From Pectinophora gossypiella (lineage: Eukaryota; Arthropoda; Insecta; Lepidoptera; Gelechiidae), in the NCBI RefSeq assembly GCF_024362695.1, contig NC_065408.1:2852001-2916000 (forward strand): a stretch of DNA of 64,000 nt. Direction: 5' to 3'. Under the pieces are notes generated by a model. That model was not told the origin of the DNA and did not search any database. It saw only the letters and a program-made list of their open reading frames with translations. The translations under genes were made by a program, and so were the position numbers. Shown here in pieces: positions 1-11,840 of this stretch; within the stretch, counting starts at the first letter, position 1; every line of letters begins with the position of its first letter.

Positions 1-111
1 CGCAAATCGCATTCACTACTAGGCCAGAACACACTACAGAGGTCGTTTCACACTTGTAGGTGCTGTCATGTGTCAGAACAGATATACCTACAAATGTAAC
101 TACAGATAGTT

Positions 112-544
112 GGGTCGTTCTTCTTTTTTATCGACAATGATCTGTACTTAGTTCTGATAGCTTGTATGTTTTCGAATTTTATTTAATCTTTCCATTGTCC
201 AAAAATCTAGGTAATCTTATTATACTCAAAATACTAGCAAAATACTAATCGGTAACTTGATTAGTGATTAACTTAGCTTGATTGTTTTTCACAAAATTCT
301 GTGACAGAGTGGTAAATCAAAATGCTGTCTCCGATGAAAAGGGCCACTCTGTCACAATTTTTTTTTGAATGCCCCTGCAACGAAAAGTATGTTAACAAGA
401 TAAAGAGAAACTCTAAATAGTCCTCTATAGACACATTTTTATATGATGTTTTAAAGTACTTATTGTCGTTATAATTTTAAAGGTGTTAAATCCTATATAT
501 CGAGAAAATGTATTTTTATTGTCGATAAAAAAGAAGAATTACCC
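112..544 (+). mobile_element. MITE-A copy 1 (433 bp, terminal inverted repeats, 4-bp target duplication)
   Basis: Non-autonomous DNA transposon without coding capacity. The ends are a 26-bp inverted repeat beginning GGGTCGTTCTTC, with two mismatches between the arms. It is flanked by AGTT on both sides (108-111 and 545-548). The middle holds a hairpin in which TGTGACAGAGTGG (from about 300) pairs with the CCACTCTGTCACA ending near 355. Two other copies lie at 14120 and 21058. The superfamily is not assigned: a 4-bp duplication fits groups such as Sola or Ginger, but nothing here proves either. Confidence 0.9.
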
Positions 545-548
545 AGTT

Positions 549-908
549 ACACTTTGTTTAATTGTTTAAAAATCTATCTAGTTGTCTGAACCAACCCCTT
601 ACACTTGCTCAAATTTTCCTCAAAAGTTCTTTCCCTTTTACAAAGCGGGGTGAACTCGACTGGCGAGGGTGAAAGTGGCCAGATAGGGGCCAAAAGGGAA
701 AGGAAAAAAGGAGGAAAGGGAGAGGAAAGAAATATCTTTATTAAAGCTTTGTTTTGTAATTAGGAGGGCGTTGTTCTCTGGAATCATTAGCGTAATAGCG
801 TTAATGGGGAAAGAGACTGGGTAGTGCCGTGTTTTTGCCGATATCGATATTTTGTGTTATTGATTATTAAATCAATACAGGATAACTTTACTCATTGTTT
901 TTTACTTA
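549..908. other. AT-rich intergenic stretch
   Basis: I see no gene, recognisable repeat or RNA here. There is a purine-rich patch around 690-735 and no coding signal. Confidence 0.5.
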
Positions 909-1239
909 CATAAACTGCCTATATACGTTCCACTGCTGGGCACAGGCCTCCCCTCAATCAACCGGAGGGGGTATGGAGCATACTCCACCACGCTGCTCCA
1001 CTGCGGGTTGGTGGAGGTGTTTTTACGGCTAATAGCCGGGACCAACGGCTTAACGTGCCCTCCGAAGCACGGAATTAACTTATTTTTTCGGACAATCAGG
1101 TGATTCAAGCCTGAAAAGTCCTTACCAAACAAAGGACAGTCTTACAGAGTGATTTCGACAATGTCTGTCAATGTGGAATCGAACCCGGACCTCCAGATCG
1201 TGAGCCTAACCTAACCTAACCACTAGACAACGGAGGCTG
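909..1239 (-). mobile_element. SINE-1 copy, full length
   Basis: On the minus strand a tRNA-like head (B-box-like GGGTTCGATTCC near 1170-1185) leads into the shared central block (CGTGCTTCGGAGGGCACG) and a tail ending in CCCAGCAGTGGAACG and GGCTG or a variant. The tail resembles the 3' end of the RTE-type LINE at 36619. A short CCTAA triplet tract at 1204-1218 sits near the head. Confidence 0.85.
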
Positions 1240-1372
1240 TTTTTTGCTTAAGCGATTCAAACTTAAGAAAACATATAAGTACCACGTTACAAATAAATAA
1301 TAAACCATGAATGAACGTGTAAATGTAATGGTAACTTAGCGGTAAAGGAAAATACTGCGAGGAAATCTGCAT

Positions 1373-1712
1373 ATACGAGAGATGCATTTCGGAGGTATGT
1401 GACCTGAGAGCCAAATTGCAATAAGGTATCGATCACGCAATCACGCACCAATAACGCGAACGTAGATTTAACCCATCCGAATTAAGTGAACATATCTTTG
1501 CGTCAAGGTTCATGGATATCAGCGAGACCTCTCGATTCGTGCGATTAACAACGCTAAGGAATCGCGATCGAAATTCCTTGCAACTCAGCTAACCCCCACA
1601 CTTTCCTTTTGGATTGGAATGTCACATTGGCTATCTCTGTAGGATATCTCTTTTGTAAAGACCGGACCTGTCAAATCTTCAAGGTAAGCGGACGCTAGGA
1701 AGATGAGGTAAT
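1373..1712 (+). mobile_element. SINE-4 fragments
   Basis: Two pieces of SINE-4 are visible: ATGCATTTCGGAGGTATGTGAC at 1382-1403 and the tail ACCGGACCTGTCAAATCTTC at 1662-1681 with GGAAGATGAGG after it. The sequence between is not recognised. It could be one old broken copy or two fragments. Confidence 0.5.
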
Positions 1713-2870
1713 ACTAATTTACTTAATACGTCTTGATGGTGTTCGTCTATAAATTTCATCGATATCGATAAATTAAGTTTGTACGCGACTGAAACATTTT
1801 CATCACGGAAAACTGCCAAGGCTTTCTTGAATTTTTTCTCGTTTTCGTCTAAAAGATGCGCCGCGATAATTCCCGGTAAATGAATATTTAATTATTGTTT
1901 TCATTTTCCAACTTTTTGTCGTAAATTACCATAATTAATTCATTGTTTTACATACTTTTTCACTTTGCTAATTTATCCGGATTTTGAATTAGTTAAGGTG
2001 AAAGTTTATCAGTATTTTCTGAATTTTGAAAATAAATTGAAAACAAACTTAAAATCTGGCAATTTTTCTTGGAATTTAAAATGATTTCATATTTAACACA
2101 ACTTCACCAATAATTACTTTCCGACCTTAACTCTACCAGGGTGTACAGAGCTGCAAGTCACGAATGAAATAACCAGCAGCGTTTTATACTCGTCTCAAGG
2201 TGAACATAATAAAAGATGGATTTTATTAGAAAATGATGCGAACAATAAGTGAAGTGTTAGTTAAGTGGAGCTGGACGATGAAGCTCTGTGCAAGAACTAA
2301 ATTGCGTGTGTTGTGAATGTCTTCTGTAACGAATGTTTCGTTGGCCTTCATGTGTTACATTTCAATCCGGAACCCACTACCCTAACACAATAAGTAGCTA
2401 CTATTTTATTCACAAAACATTTCTGGTAAACTAAGTGAAGCAGTAAGTACAGAACAAAACACTTCAAAACTGTATTTCTCAACCATTCCACTTTATTGGA
2501 TTTATAAAATATTTTGAATCGCGCTTCCATTCAAACGGTGAGACATCTCGAGGGATTTGGCTTTAAAGAATGGCAGCTTCTATGAAATTACTCCAATGTG
2601 GGGAGATGTGGAGATAAAATCTTTGAACAAACGCCACTCAGTGTTGCCAATATTGTCGGTATTCATTGCTGGTGACAACTTTACTAAAACACGTTTTACA
2701 GTTCCGCGAATAGAATTTATAGTTCGAAGCTCTTTTGAAAGATTTAGTTTTACAAAAAAAAGTGGAGGTGTCGATGATTTATGCTTTGTTCTCAATGTCG
2801 GATTTGCAGCTGTATTTATAGGTATAGGTAGTCAATTATATATTTAGCTCTATGAACTTCTAACCTTGCA
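1713..2870. other. AT-rich stretch without recognisable gene
   Basis: Open frames on both strands at 2557-2847 and 2580-2795 overlap each other and lack recognisable domains. The coding-like length is explained by chance. No repeat family is recognised. Confidence 0.45.
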
Positions 2871-2871
2871 A

Positions 2872-3000
2872 CCTTGTGACATTGTAACGAATACTGAGGG
2901 GGATGATTCAGACCATAATTCTGAGTTAATATCAAGTGGAAATTTCGGGAGCTTTCTGTTAGACAAACGTGATAGGTGGTGAGCCGTATCGCGGTCATGA
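2872..3000 (+). mobile_element. MITE-B fragment joined to SINE-5 fragment
   Basis: 2877-2947 matches one arm of MITE-B (TGACATTGTAACGAATACTG, then TTCTGAGTTAATATCAAGTGG). 2950-3000 matches the internal part of SINE-5 (GTGATAGGTGGTGAGCCGTA). Both are truncated. Confidence 0.65.
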
Positions 3001-3714
3001 CCTTATAGTATTGTACATTTTAAGTTCTACAAAGCAATTGACTAAAACAATAGAAGAGATACACCTTGTTTTATTTCATTTATTCAGTTTACTTTAATTG
3101 AGTTATTCAATTAATTCTAAATTATATTTACTTTAGAAGTACCAAATCTTATTACTATCAAAATTATTCATCAGACAGCTCTCGATAATTTTAATAAAAT
3201 GTCTAAAGTCGATAGTCATTGCTAAAGTCAATATCAAGTAGGTACTATTTGACATTTTGATAACTTAAAATGTCTGGACCCTTGAAAAAGAAACTTAACG
3301 AAATTGAAACAGAAACGATATTAACATGAAAAGACACTTGTATTATTATGATGTTCATTTTATAACATATTTTTTTATATATAACATTTAAAACCCATTG
3401 CCATAACAAAAAAAAAAATATATAACATTTAAAAATCCAGTTCCTTTGTCTGCTAATATAGTGAAGTCAGAGTGCACTTTCGAGTAACTACTAAGTAGGA
3501 GTACTTACACACTCTTAGGACAAATGCCCCTTAAACAATAACCCTAAATATAGCACTAGTGGAACTTATTTCAGACTTTTGTTCTAAGTCTGCCGGCGCA
3601 GGCGTAATAACATACATACGTATATCGTAAGGACATACGAATGGAACAAACTTTACCACGGGGTATAGTCACGTACCGTGGTATAGTAGTCTGTAGGGCT
3701 AAGCAGCGCAACAT
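3001..3714. other. AT-rich stretch, nothing recognised
   Basis: A short AT-rich duplication (TATAACATTTAAAA around 3380 and 3421) is the only structure seen. Confidence 0.4.
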
Positions 3715-3955
3715 GATACAATTTTCGATCGATTCAATAAATTTTGTCGAAATCGATAAGTTTGTTTTTCCCTAACATGCGTGCCACGTGACTTTGTTCG
3801 TATTTTGACAAAATGAAAAAAAATCTTTTTTTTTATGTATTTGTACGCCTGCATGCCGAACACATCACAACATTGTTATTTAAGTTATTTTACCACCTAT
3901 TTTGTATTCTATGTGTTCTCGCAAACAAATTGATTTGATTTGATTTGAACGATGT
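3715..3955 (+). repeat. Interspersed repeat J with LINE-like (TGATT)n tail
   Basis: GATCGATTCAATAAATTTTG and CCTAACATGCGTGCCACGTG recur at 48430-48710, where another element has inserted between them. The stretch ends in a TTGATTTGATTTGATTTGAA tail, as several LINE 3' ends in this window do. Confidence 0.55.
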
Positions 3956-4179
3956 GACTTTCAATCAAGGCATTCAACTGCCTTTTGCTGCCTGCTTTTC
4001 TTTTTCATAACCCATCCTTCAGACGGGATCGTGATCCACATTTTAAAGGAACTTATAGCTAAACAGTATGAAGAACTGTCAAAATTTAGGAACACTCAAC
4101 AGTGCAGCCGCCACATTTGAACTTCTAGTTTTTGTCCTCATTTCTGTACAGTCTAATGCCACCTTTGCAGTGTATTTTT

Positions 4180-4440
4180 CTACGCCGGCGTGGTCAATGA
4201 CTTCCCTCAATCAGCGCTTATCACTATCAACCCTACTAGAGTCGATTAATTCTTTCAAATATTTTTCCTCTCAGACGACGCCCTCAGCCGAGGTTCGAGC
4301 CCGGCCCGGGCCCGGGCACCCTCAGGCCTGTTGTCTTAAACGTTGTACCGGGTGAGAGCCTTTAACGCTCCCCATTTGTCCGGCCAAGTAGTTAATGCTA
4401 TCTGCGGCAAATCTACAATAAGTTACGTCAAAAAAAAATC
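4180..4440 (-). repeat. Repeat-R copy
   Basis: Interspersed repeat recognised by TAGATTTGCCGCAGATAGCA and ACAAATGGGGAGCG on the minus strand, followed by ACAACAGGCCTGAGGG. Further copies are at 4676, 31708, 33370 and 39229. A GGTTCGAGCC motif suggests a tRNA-like B box, but the class is unproven. A second fragment follows at 4676-4745. Confidence 0.65.
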
Positions 4441-4675
4441 TAAGCTGATTTACTAGGTTAAAATTGCAGGTGTGGTCATTTTTGAAAAATTCACTGATTC
4501 GAAGTAACTCTACAAAACAAAACTTAAAAACCTAGGAAGGGCAATAATATAATTTCAATAAAGCAACACATTTGCCCGCAACACGGTTATCAAAGCAGCG
4601 ACTCTGCAACACCACAACATCCGAGCGGTAATTAGCACTGCAGACCAGACACACATTCTGTATAAGATCAGCGCC

Positions 4676-4745
4676 GCTCCCCATTTGTCCGGCCAAGTAG
4701 TTAACGCCATCTGCAGCAAATCTACAATAGGCCACGTTCAAAAAA
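4676..4745 (-). repeat. Repeat-R fragment
   Basis: Repeats only the outer 70 bp of the element at 4180-4440, in the same orientation. Confidence 0.6.
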
Positions 4746-4989
4746 TACAAACTAATAAAAGATACAAATATATATCAGTTCTTATTTAGTTTCCATTTGT
4801 GTCTGTAGACAGTCATTGAACTGTGTCTGTTTTTACATCTAAGGGGCTACTTCAAACGGCCAAACAAATTGTATTAAGATGTGAACAATAGGTGTACAAA
4901 GGGATTACTTTTATTTTTATTTTGAGATCGTCTTGAGAATTGCTAAGGCGTTTTATATAAGGTTCAGACAGGGTAGATACGCTAGTAGG

Positions 4990-5235
4990 TATGTTGTTCT
5001 TGTGTGTTACGTAACATAGTATCATGCCCGGATCCCCAAAGGGGTAGGCAGAGGTGTGTAATGTATACACCCACTCCCTGCCAGCTATGTTTAAGTCCCA
5101 TGTAATTATGAGACGAGCCTATAGGCATTAACCGGGCACAAACTCTGGAAAGCACTTGATATAAATTGTTATGATCCAAACATCACTTCAAACACATGAA
5201 GTCGAATTCAAGTCGAGCCGGGACGGAGGCCGTGG
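4990..5235 (-). repeat. Interspersed repeat, related copy at 17030-17255
   Basis: Both copies contain AAGGGGTAGGCAGAGGTGT, then AAGTCyCrTGTAAT, and end in a purine-rich GAGGCCG segment. In the second copy ATTCGAACTC could be an inverted B box, so a degraded SINE is possible. Confidence 0.5.
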
Positions 5236-5370
5236 TCCCAAATAATATCCCATAAAACTAGAGCCTAGAGTGAACCTGGTAAAAAATGGTGTACTGTTTG
5301 TTTTGTTTTTCAAAGTTCTTTATTTGATATAAGTATTAAATCACTAAGTAACTGACACAGTCAAGTTCAA

Positions 5371-5765
5371 GTCATCATCATCATCATCAGCCGTATGACG
5401 CCCACTGCTGGGCATAGGCCTCCCCCAAGGATCTCCACGACGATCGGTCCTGCGCTGCCCGCATCCAGCGGCTTCCCGCGACCTTCACCAGATCGTCGGT
5501 CCAAATGTTGCGGGCCTACCCACTGAGCGTCGTCCGACACGACGTGGTCGCCACTCCAGAACCTTTCCGCCCCATCGGCTATCGGTTCTCCTCGCTATGT
5601 GTCCTGCCCACTGCCACTTCAGCTTTGCAATTCTTCGAGCTATGTCGGTGACTTTAGTTCTCCTGCGGATCTCCTCATTTCTGATTCGATCGAGCAGGGA
5701 AATACCGAGCATAGCTCTCTCTATTGCCCGCTGAGCGACACCGAGCCTCCTCACGAAGTTCAAGT
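5371..5765 (-). pseudogene. RTE-type LINE, 3' end of reverse-transcriptase polyprotein (remnant)
   Basis: Minus-strand frame 5763-5485 reads FVRRLGVAQRAIERAMLGIS, then KLKWQWAGHIARR and GRRSVGRPAT. These are typical C-terminal residues of RTE-clade LINE polyproteins of Lepidoptera. The frame breaks at about 5500 (one copy of the repeat at 36619 continues in frame to a stop). The element ends in a (GAT)n tail, seen as ATCATCATCATC on the plus strand at 5372-5388. Confidence 0.85.
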
Positions 5766-6326
5766 ACTTACATATAATTTACAATGTTTAGCCGGTTGAA
5801 CCTTATGGAAACTTATAACACTAGTTTTACATTTCAAAATAACATAGCAATAATACAGATAACTAATTATTTATATAATTTTTGTACACTTTAGGAAAGG
5901 CACATTTTTGGCATCAAATACGTTTAAATATTAAATATCATTGAATTTAACTCAATATATTGGGTAGGTAAGTAATTACATTTAGCTTCGGACGGCGTAC
6001 ACTATTCGCTGAGTAACGAGTAAGTATTAACGGGTAAGCAAGGCGCAAGAAGTCACGGCCAATTTAAATTGTTTGTAAAAGTTCCCCATAGTTGAGGATC
6101 TGGAGGGAAAGTTGCGTGGTTGTTTAATTAAATTTCAATGCAACTTAGATTGAGTTTACAATACTATTGGCAATCAATAGCCGGTATACCCTACCTACTA
6201 CAAGTTTCTTAAGGGCGCTTCTAGAAATAATTGGAAATCTTGATTTTATGTTTTGTTCGACAAATGGTAAGACGGTGAGTCAATACCCAATTGTTTATTG
6301 CATAATGAGGTAAACAAAACTACTTT
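5766..6326. other. AT-rich stretch, nothing recognised
   Basis: No gene or repeat family recognised. Confidence 0.4.
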
Positions 6327-6632
6327 CCTTCTATCGTGTGGGTTGTGAGGTGGATTACCAACCCCATCAACCCTTGTGTCAGGGTTACTATTGAGCCGTC
6401 AAAGGCCCCTGACATGGTTCATGTAACCACTATTAATTTATATCAAAGTAGTAACCGGGACCAACGGCTTAACACTTCCGAAGCACGGATCTTCTTACTT
6501 TCGGACAATCAGGTGATCAGTCTGTAATGTCTTATAACCAAACTAGGGATGACAAAGTGATTTTCGTAATGTGTCCCCACCGGTATTTGAACCCTGGACC
6601 TCCGGATCGTGCGCCTAATGCTCAAACCACAG
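6327..6632 (-). mobile_element. SINE-2 copy
   Basis: Reads on the minus strand from a tRNA-like head (decayed B box near 6585-6600) through the central block (CGTGCTTCGGAAGTG) to a tail ending CACACGATAGAAGG. It is diverged and lacks part of the central block. Confidence 0.8.
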
Positions 6633-6633
6633 G

Positions 6634-6742
6634 CAGTTCCATACTTTTGTGACGGTAAATTCCACTTGATATCAACTCAAAATCATGGTCTGAATCATCT
6701 CTCAAAATTTTCGTTACAATGTCGCTTACACCTTGTATAGGT
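6634..6742 (-). mobile_element. MITE-B, single arm
   Basis: One arm of the palindromic MITE-B: ACGGTAAATTCCACTTGATA, CATGGTCTGAATCATC, then CGTTACAATGTCGCTTACACC. It abuts the SINE-2 copy directly. Confidence 0.75.
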
Positions 6743-7126
6743 ATGGAGGCAACTTCCCAGTAACAGCTGTTTCATTTCCATTTCCAAAACGATTTCTAAA
6801 CGTAAACTTTACCTCGAAAACTTACCGACAATAGGCGTAGAACATCAATACTCGTATTTTGGCAAATTCCCATATCGCGAATAGACGTACATAAAGGCTG
6901 AGCCAGCGCATTTGTGTGCATGCAATCACTCAAATATTTGCGACTGGCTCCTATGCCATCTCTGTTTGTCGACGGTGAATATTCCGCTCCACTGGGCAAA
7001 GGTAATGTTTAGTGTAGCCAGGGTTTTGTATGTGTTTGTTCTCTATTGCACGAAGCCAATATACAGTGACTAGGTGTTAGTTTATCTGTGGGTTGTCTGT
7101 GTATGATCACGTCTACTTTATATACA
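6743..7126. other. No recognised element
   Basis: A minus-strand open frame at 6796-6999 shows no domain. Nothing else seen. Confidence 0.4.
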
Positions 7127-7450
7127 CTTCTTCTTATCGTGTGGATTGTAAGGTGGAATACCAGACTCATTAACCCTGGTGTCAGGGTTATAATTGAGCC
7201 GCAAAAGTCCCCTGACTTGACTCATGCAACGACTAATTACTTACATCAGTAAGTAGTAACCGGGCAAACGGCTTAACGTGCCTTCCGAAGCACGGATCAT
7301 CTTACTTTCGGACAATCAGGTGATCAGCCTGAAATGTCCTAACCAAGCTAGGGATCATAAAGTAATTATTGTGATATGTCCCCACCGGGATACGACACCG
7401 GGGCCTCCGGATCGTGAGTCCAACGCTCAACCACTGGACCACAGAGGCTC
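7127..7450 (-). mobile_element. SINE-2 copy, near full length
   Basis: Minus-strand reading: head GCCTCTGTGGTCCAGTGGTTGA (A box TGGTCCAGTGG at about 7435), degraded B box, central block CGTGCTTCGGAAGGCACG, tail ending CACACGATAAGAAGAAG or a variant. Head to tail is complete. Confidence 0.85.
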
Positions 7451-7497
7451 AGGAGGGGTTATATACACATTAGAACCATTCTAGAAAAGTCGCCGAT

Positions 7498-7610
7498 CTT
7501 CTTCTTCTTCTATCGTATGGGCTAAGAGGTGGATTACCAACCTCAGCAACCCTGGTGTCAGGGTTATTATTTAATTAGTCGTGACATGGCTCATGTAATG
7601 ACCGTAACGA
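7498..7610 (-). mobile_element. SINE-2 tail fragment
   Basis: Contains only the 3' part of SINE-2 (CCCTGGTGTCAGGGTTATTA and GACATGGCTCATGTAATGAC), starting with a (CTT)n tract. Confidence 0.75.
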
Positions 7611-7629
7611 AAGACCAGGTTAAGAGTAC

Positions 7630-7880
7630 GTATGTCAGGATAGAAGCAAATGGAATTCCATAGTCTCTGCTTATCCAAATAAGAAATAGGCGTGAGTTTA
7701 TGTATTTGTACTGTTACTGTGGTGTCCTCTAGTAATAAATACTTTATTTCTTCTTTCTATAAATATTTGATGGGAGTGAAAGAAGCGATAGTGGTGTGTT
7801 AGGATCGTAGTAAGTGAAATTCCGTGGACTCTGCCTACCCCCAACCGGAAGTTATCTTATGTATTTTAAAATGTGTGGAA
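7630..7880 (+). mobile_element. LINE 3'-end fragments
   Basis: Two pieces resemble a LINE 3' tail that recurs at 14031, 27833 and 44795: GTCAGGATAGAAGCAAATGG with AGGCGTGAGTTTATGTAT, and GTTAGGATCGTAGTAAGTG with GACTCTGCCTACCC. Confidence 0.5.
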
Positions 7881-8037
7881 GGGACCAGACATATATAATA
7901 TATTTTTTTAATAAGTAATAAAAATAAGTCTATTTCTCCACTCACAATTAGTAAAACTTAACTTAGTACTACTCACAGTGAACATATTGTTTCTATTGTG
8001 AGAGAGATTGGTGTCCATACTAGACGGAATGCCTGTT

Positions 8038-8135
8038 TTACGGTTCAAATTCAATTCAATTCAATATTCTATATTTGCATACTATGATGGTGTACAAGTT
8101 TGTAAGTTACATATGAGTTTCACATCATAGACCCT
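8038..8135 (-). mobile_element. LINE 3' tail remnant
   Basis: Starts with AATTCAATTCAATTCAATA (a repeated 3' tail read on the minus strand). No coding sequence remains. Confidence 0.4.
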
Positions 8136-8146
8136 TTCGGACACAA

Positions 8147-8588
8147 CATAAAATAAAATTTTTAACAAAAAAAAACCGACTTCAAACGCAAAACTAAAAA
8201 GCAATAAATAAATTTACTTCGCACAAAGTAATTAGTACGTATTTTCAATTAGTTAATTATTTTATAAATCTGAAGCCGGTGCCAAGGAAATGCTACAACG
8301 AAGTACCGATTCATATATTTTTCAATACTGATTGTTTTGTAATTTTTTGTTTGACATTGTTTTGTAATTGCTTTGATATAGGTATTAAACAATATTGTGT
8401 GTACATAGTAATTTGATATTGTAGTAGGGTTGTTGTAGCATTTACTTGGCACCGACTTCAGAATTATAAAATAATTAACTAATTGAAAATACGTACTAAT
8501 TACTTTGTGCGAAGTAAATTTATTTATTGCTTTTTAGTTTTGCGTTTGAAGTCGGTTTTTTTTTGTTAAAAATTTTATTTTATTTTAC
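8147..8588. mobile_element. MITE-E, about 440 bp with about 138-bp inverted arms
   Basis: Left arm 8147-8285 and right arm 8450-8588 are near-perfect reverse complements. Each includes AACCGACTTCAAACGCAAAA, GTACGTATTTTCAATTAG and a GGTGCC end next to the loop. The 165-bp centre does not pair and encodes nothing. Such a structure folds into one long hairpin. Target duplication could not be read because the outer ends are simple AT-rich sequence. Confidence 0.85.
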
Positions 8589-8708
8589 GATTTTAAGTGA
8601 TGGTTAGACCGAGCAAGGATGCAGACAGACAGATTTTCTGATTTATATTCATATATAATAATATAATATATTATTAGTAGTGATCACAATTATTATTGAT
8701 GAACATGT

Positions 8709-8950
<242 letters not shown>

Positions 8951-9086
8951 GTGTATGTGTACATACACACATGTGGTTGTCAGTGGAAGCTGCTATCATA
9001 CACACTCACGCATACATATAGATACAGTAGATTTCGCGTGGTTCGCTCGCTGCTAAAGCAGCTCGCGTGTCCTGTTTATTCGAAAC

Positions 9087-10050
9087 TGTCCCTCTTCGTA
9101 TGGCGGCCATCTTGTTTTTCCGCCACTTTGTTCTTTTTCACCGGCGACAGAATTTGACCAAGATTTAAATGGGTGTCGTGGAAACAAACAAAATCCAGGT
9201 GCAATAGGTTTGCCAGGCCGTAGGATGTCTCCCTGATTGGGAGCAGTTTTCAAAGATGACGTTCCGATCACACGCCTATACATCATTTTTACCCCCAAGA
9301 CATTTTCTGGAAAAACAAAATTTTGTATGGCGGCCATCTTGTTTTTTCGCCATTTTGTATTTTTTTCACCGGCCATTAAATTCGACCAAGATTTAAATAG
9401 GTTTCGTGAAAGAAAAATTGGTTCAGGTGTGATAGTTTCGCCAGGCCGTAGGGTGTCACCCTGATGCGGAGCAGTTTTCGAAAATCGGGAAGTATTTCCA
9501 TACTTAACATGACGATCCGACCACAACCCCGATATATATTTTATATCCCGAGACATTTTCTGAAAAAACAAAATTGTGTATGGCGGCCATCTTGTTTTTC
9601 CGCCATTTTGTTTTTTTTTACGCGCTATGGAATTTGACCAAGATTTAAATAAGTGCTCTCAAAGAAATATTGGTTCACGTGCGATAGTTTTGCCAGGCCG
9701 TAGAGTATCTCTCTGATGCGGAGCAGTTTTTGGTGATCAGAAAGTATTTCCGTACTCTACATGACGTTTTGAGTAAGCGCCCCATACATTATTTTTACCC
9801 AAACGGGCTTCTTCCAAAATCGACAAAATTTTGTATGGCGGCCATCTTTTTTTTCCGCCATTTTGTTTTTTTGCACCGGCGATTGGATTTGATCAAGATT
9901 TAAATACGTTTCGTGAAAGAAAAATTGCTCCAGGTTGTATAGTTTTGCCAGGCCATAGGGTATCTCCCTGATGCTGACCAGTTTTCGAAGGCCGGGAAGT
10001 TTTCCCGAAGCCTAAAGATCAATCCGATCAATATGACTTTACAAACGCAC
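9087..10050. repeat. Four-unit tandem repeat, about 255-bp unit
   Basis: TATGGCGGCCATCTTG recurs at 9099, 9326, 9579 and 9834 (spacings 227, 253 and 255). Each unit continues with GACCAAGATTTAAAT, then TTTTGCCAGGCCGTAGGGT and GGAGCAGTTTTCG. Units are clearly diverged. The array starts about 140 bp after the CA tract. Confidence 0.9.
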
Positions 10051-10209
10051 TAGTCGCTCCTACGATTTTTGAAAATTCCCCTCGATTTCTCTGGTCTTCC
10101 ATCATCAGATCCTGACTTCCTTGACATGGGACCCCCTTGGGTATATCTCCTTTCAAACAAAAAAAGAATTATCAAAATCGGTTCATATACGACGAAGATA
10201 TGCCCGAAC

Positions 10210-10247
<38 letters not shown>

Positions 10248-10317
10248 CGGTCGAATTGAGAACCTCCTCCTTTTTTGAAGTCGGTAAAAATAGAAGTACA
10301 AGAGAGAAGGAAGCTTT
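10051..10317 (+). repeat. Interspersed repeat with internal poly-A tract
   Basis: Directly continues the tandem array. Contains an A homopolymer at 10217-10243 and the motif CTCCTTTTTTGAAGTCGGT at 10266-10284. A related end, TCCTTTTTGAAGTCAGT, is at 22540-22556. Confidence 0.55.
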
Positions 10318-10599
10318 TCAAATTGTAACATCAGTATCATTAAGGTATTCACTAGTGCTGTAGTAACATTTATTAATTAGAAGTTCTTTTATTTTTTTAA
10401 TAAATATTTTGTCACTTTTTTCTTCTTTTAATATGTTAGGCAGTTTATTATAAATTTTGATGGACATCACATATGGGCTAGAAGAATGTAGGCCCAGTCT
10501 AGATATAGGTAAATTTATTCTTTTTCCATGTCGCAATGTGTATTTTACAGGGATCTTCGCGGCGTTTAAAAAAAATCTTGTCGTGAATCTTGTGATCAC
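10318..10599 (-). pseudogene. Non-LTR retrotransposon, C-terminus of reverse transcriptase (remnant)
   Basis: The 93-residue minus-strand frame ends with SSPYVMSIKIYNKLPNIL and ELLINKCYYSTSEYLND. This matches the usual end of insect jockey/CR1-like reverse transcriptases, where a KCYYS.EYL block closes the protein. Only the tail is present, with no catalytic motif. The element is 5'-truncated, as expected for LINE copies. Confidence 0.75.
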
Positions 10600-11543
10600 C
10601 AGGATATTATATTACTACCAGCGGACCCGACAGACTTCGTCCTGTCAAAAAATTTGATAGATATGATTGAATTTCAACTTTGTATAGCGTTAATAAAGCG
10701 CAAATTGACTCTTTGACGTTAGGAATACACCTACATTGCTTAGACAATATTGAGTCCTTGCAATATGAACTTTATGCAATATCAATTAAGCTATAATTGA
10801 AATTGTTTGTATGGGAAAAAGAAAAAGGCTGTTTTTAGGGGTTTTCCAGAAAATATTCGATTTTTTCTCAAACTCTCAAACGAACCATCTTATTTCAATT
10901 CGACTACAATGAACATTTAAAAAAAAAGAATTGGCCAAATTGGTCCAGGCGTTGTTGAGATGCGCTTACCAACACATTTTGTGATTACTTTTTATATTAT
11001 CTATAGATGAATAGGAAATGAAGTAGTTCACAGAAAAGAAACTAGTATATTTGCAAAGCAAACAGCATTAGACACATCAACGCATTCCACCCAATTCCTA
11101 TGCACACAAGTTTTTCACACAAACTAAAATCTCGAACAAAAATATTGACTCGATCCGAATTAACACAAATACGGATTTAAAAGTATAGCGTGTTTTTAGT
11201 TCCTGTGAATACGATGTTGGTTTTTGGAAAACTAAAAAGCAAATTGGATAACTAAAGTTCGCAGGAAATTAACACGAATAAAAGCAACGTGGGTTAAAGC
11301 AGTGCCAAGCTGATTGCGAATAGAGTTTTCGAAGCAATGAACATTTTATGATATACATCTGTTAAGGGCAATTTGATTAATCGGGAATGTATTTATTCAA
11401 GTTACAAGACTAAGAATATAGTTATCCTATTGTTAGTAAAAATACAATGTTAATAAAATATATAACATAGTCAAATTAAAAACCTACACTAATATGCGTC
11501 AAAATACACAAATATTATATTATATATATATAAAAAAAACATA
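10600..11543. other. AT-rich stretch with old repeat debris
   Basis: CCAGCGGACCCGACAGAC and TTCGTCCTGTC at 10618-10646, with TTGTGATTACTTTTTATATT at 10978-10997, look like the ends of a decayed interspersed repeat. No gene is seen. Confidence 0.4.
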
Positions 11544-11840
11544 TCAGGCGTCAAAAAACCTTCCGGAAAGCGAACCCCTCCCTAACGTACCCATTATGCT
11601 TGTAGCGTTGCCTCTTTGGACCGTAAGCGAAATACGCTGCGCGCGGAAAAAGCCAGCTCGAGGATCTCCGCCTCCAACCCTTATACGGCGACCAACATCA
11701 CGCACCAAAGCTTTGGCCTCAGCGCCCCAAGGTCCCTCTGTCTCCAACGCAAATGGCACGAACTCATACGCTGATTCCAAATTGGCATACTTATCGTGCT
11801 TCCTGAGCGCCGCCGCTTCAGCCGCCGAACCGGCAGACTG
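11544..11840 (-). pseudogene. Non-LTR retrotransposon polyprotein C-terminal segment (remnant)
   Basis: In frame on the minus strand: ALRKHDKYANLESAYEFVPF, then ETEGPWGAEA and QRISLTVQRGNATSIMGT. This ETxGPWG...QR.S...QRGN block is typical of the C-terminus of lepidopteran LINE polyproteins. A second divergent copy lies at 15778-15955. The frame is open but only this segment remains. Confidence 0.8.

Noticed and set aside
2557..2847. 96-codon plus-strand frame with an overlapping minus-strand frame
   Set aside because: No domain, signal or splice context, and the two strands are equally open; taken as chance.
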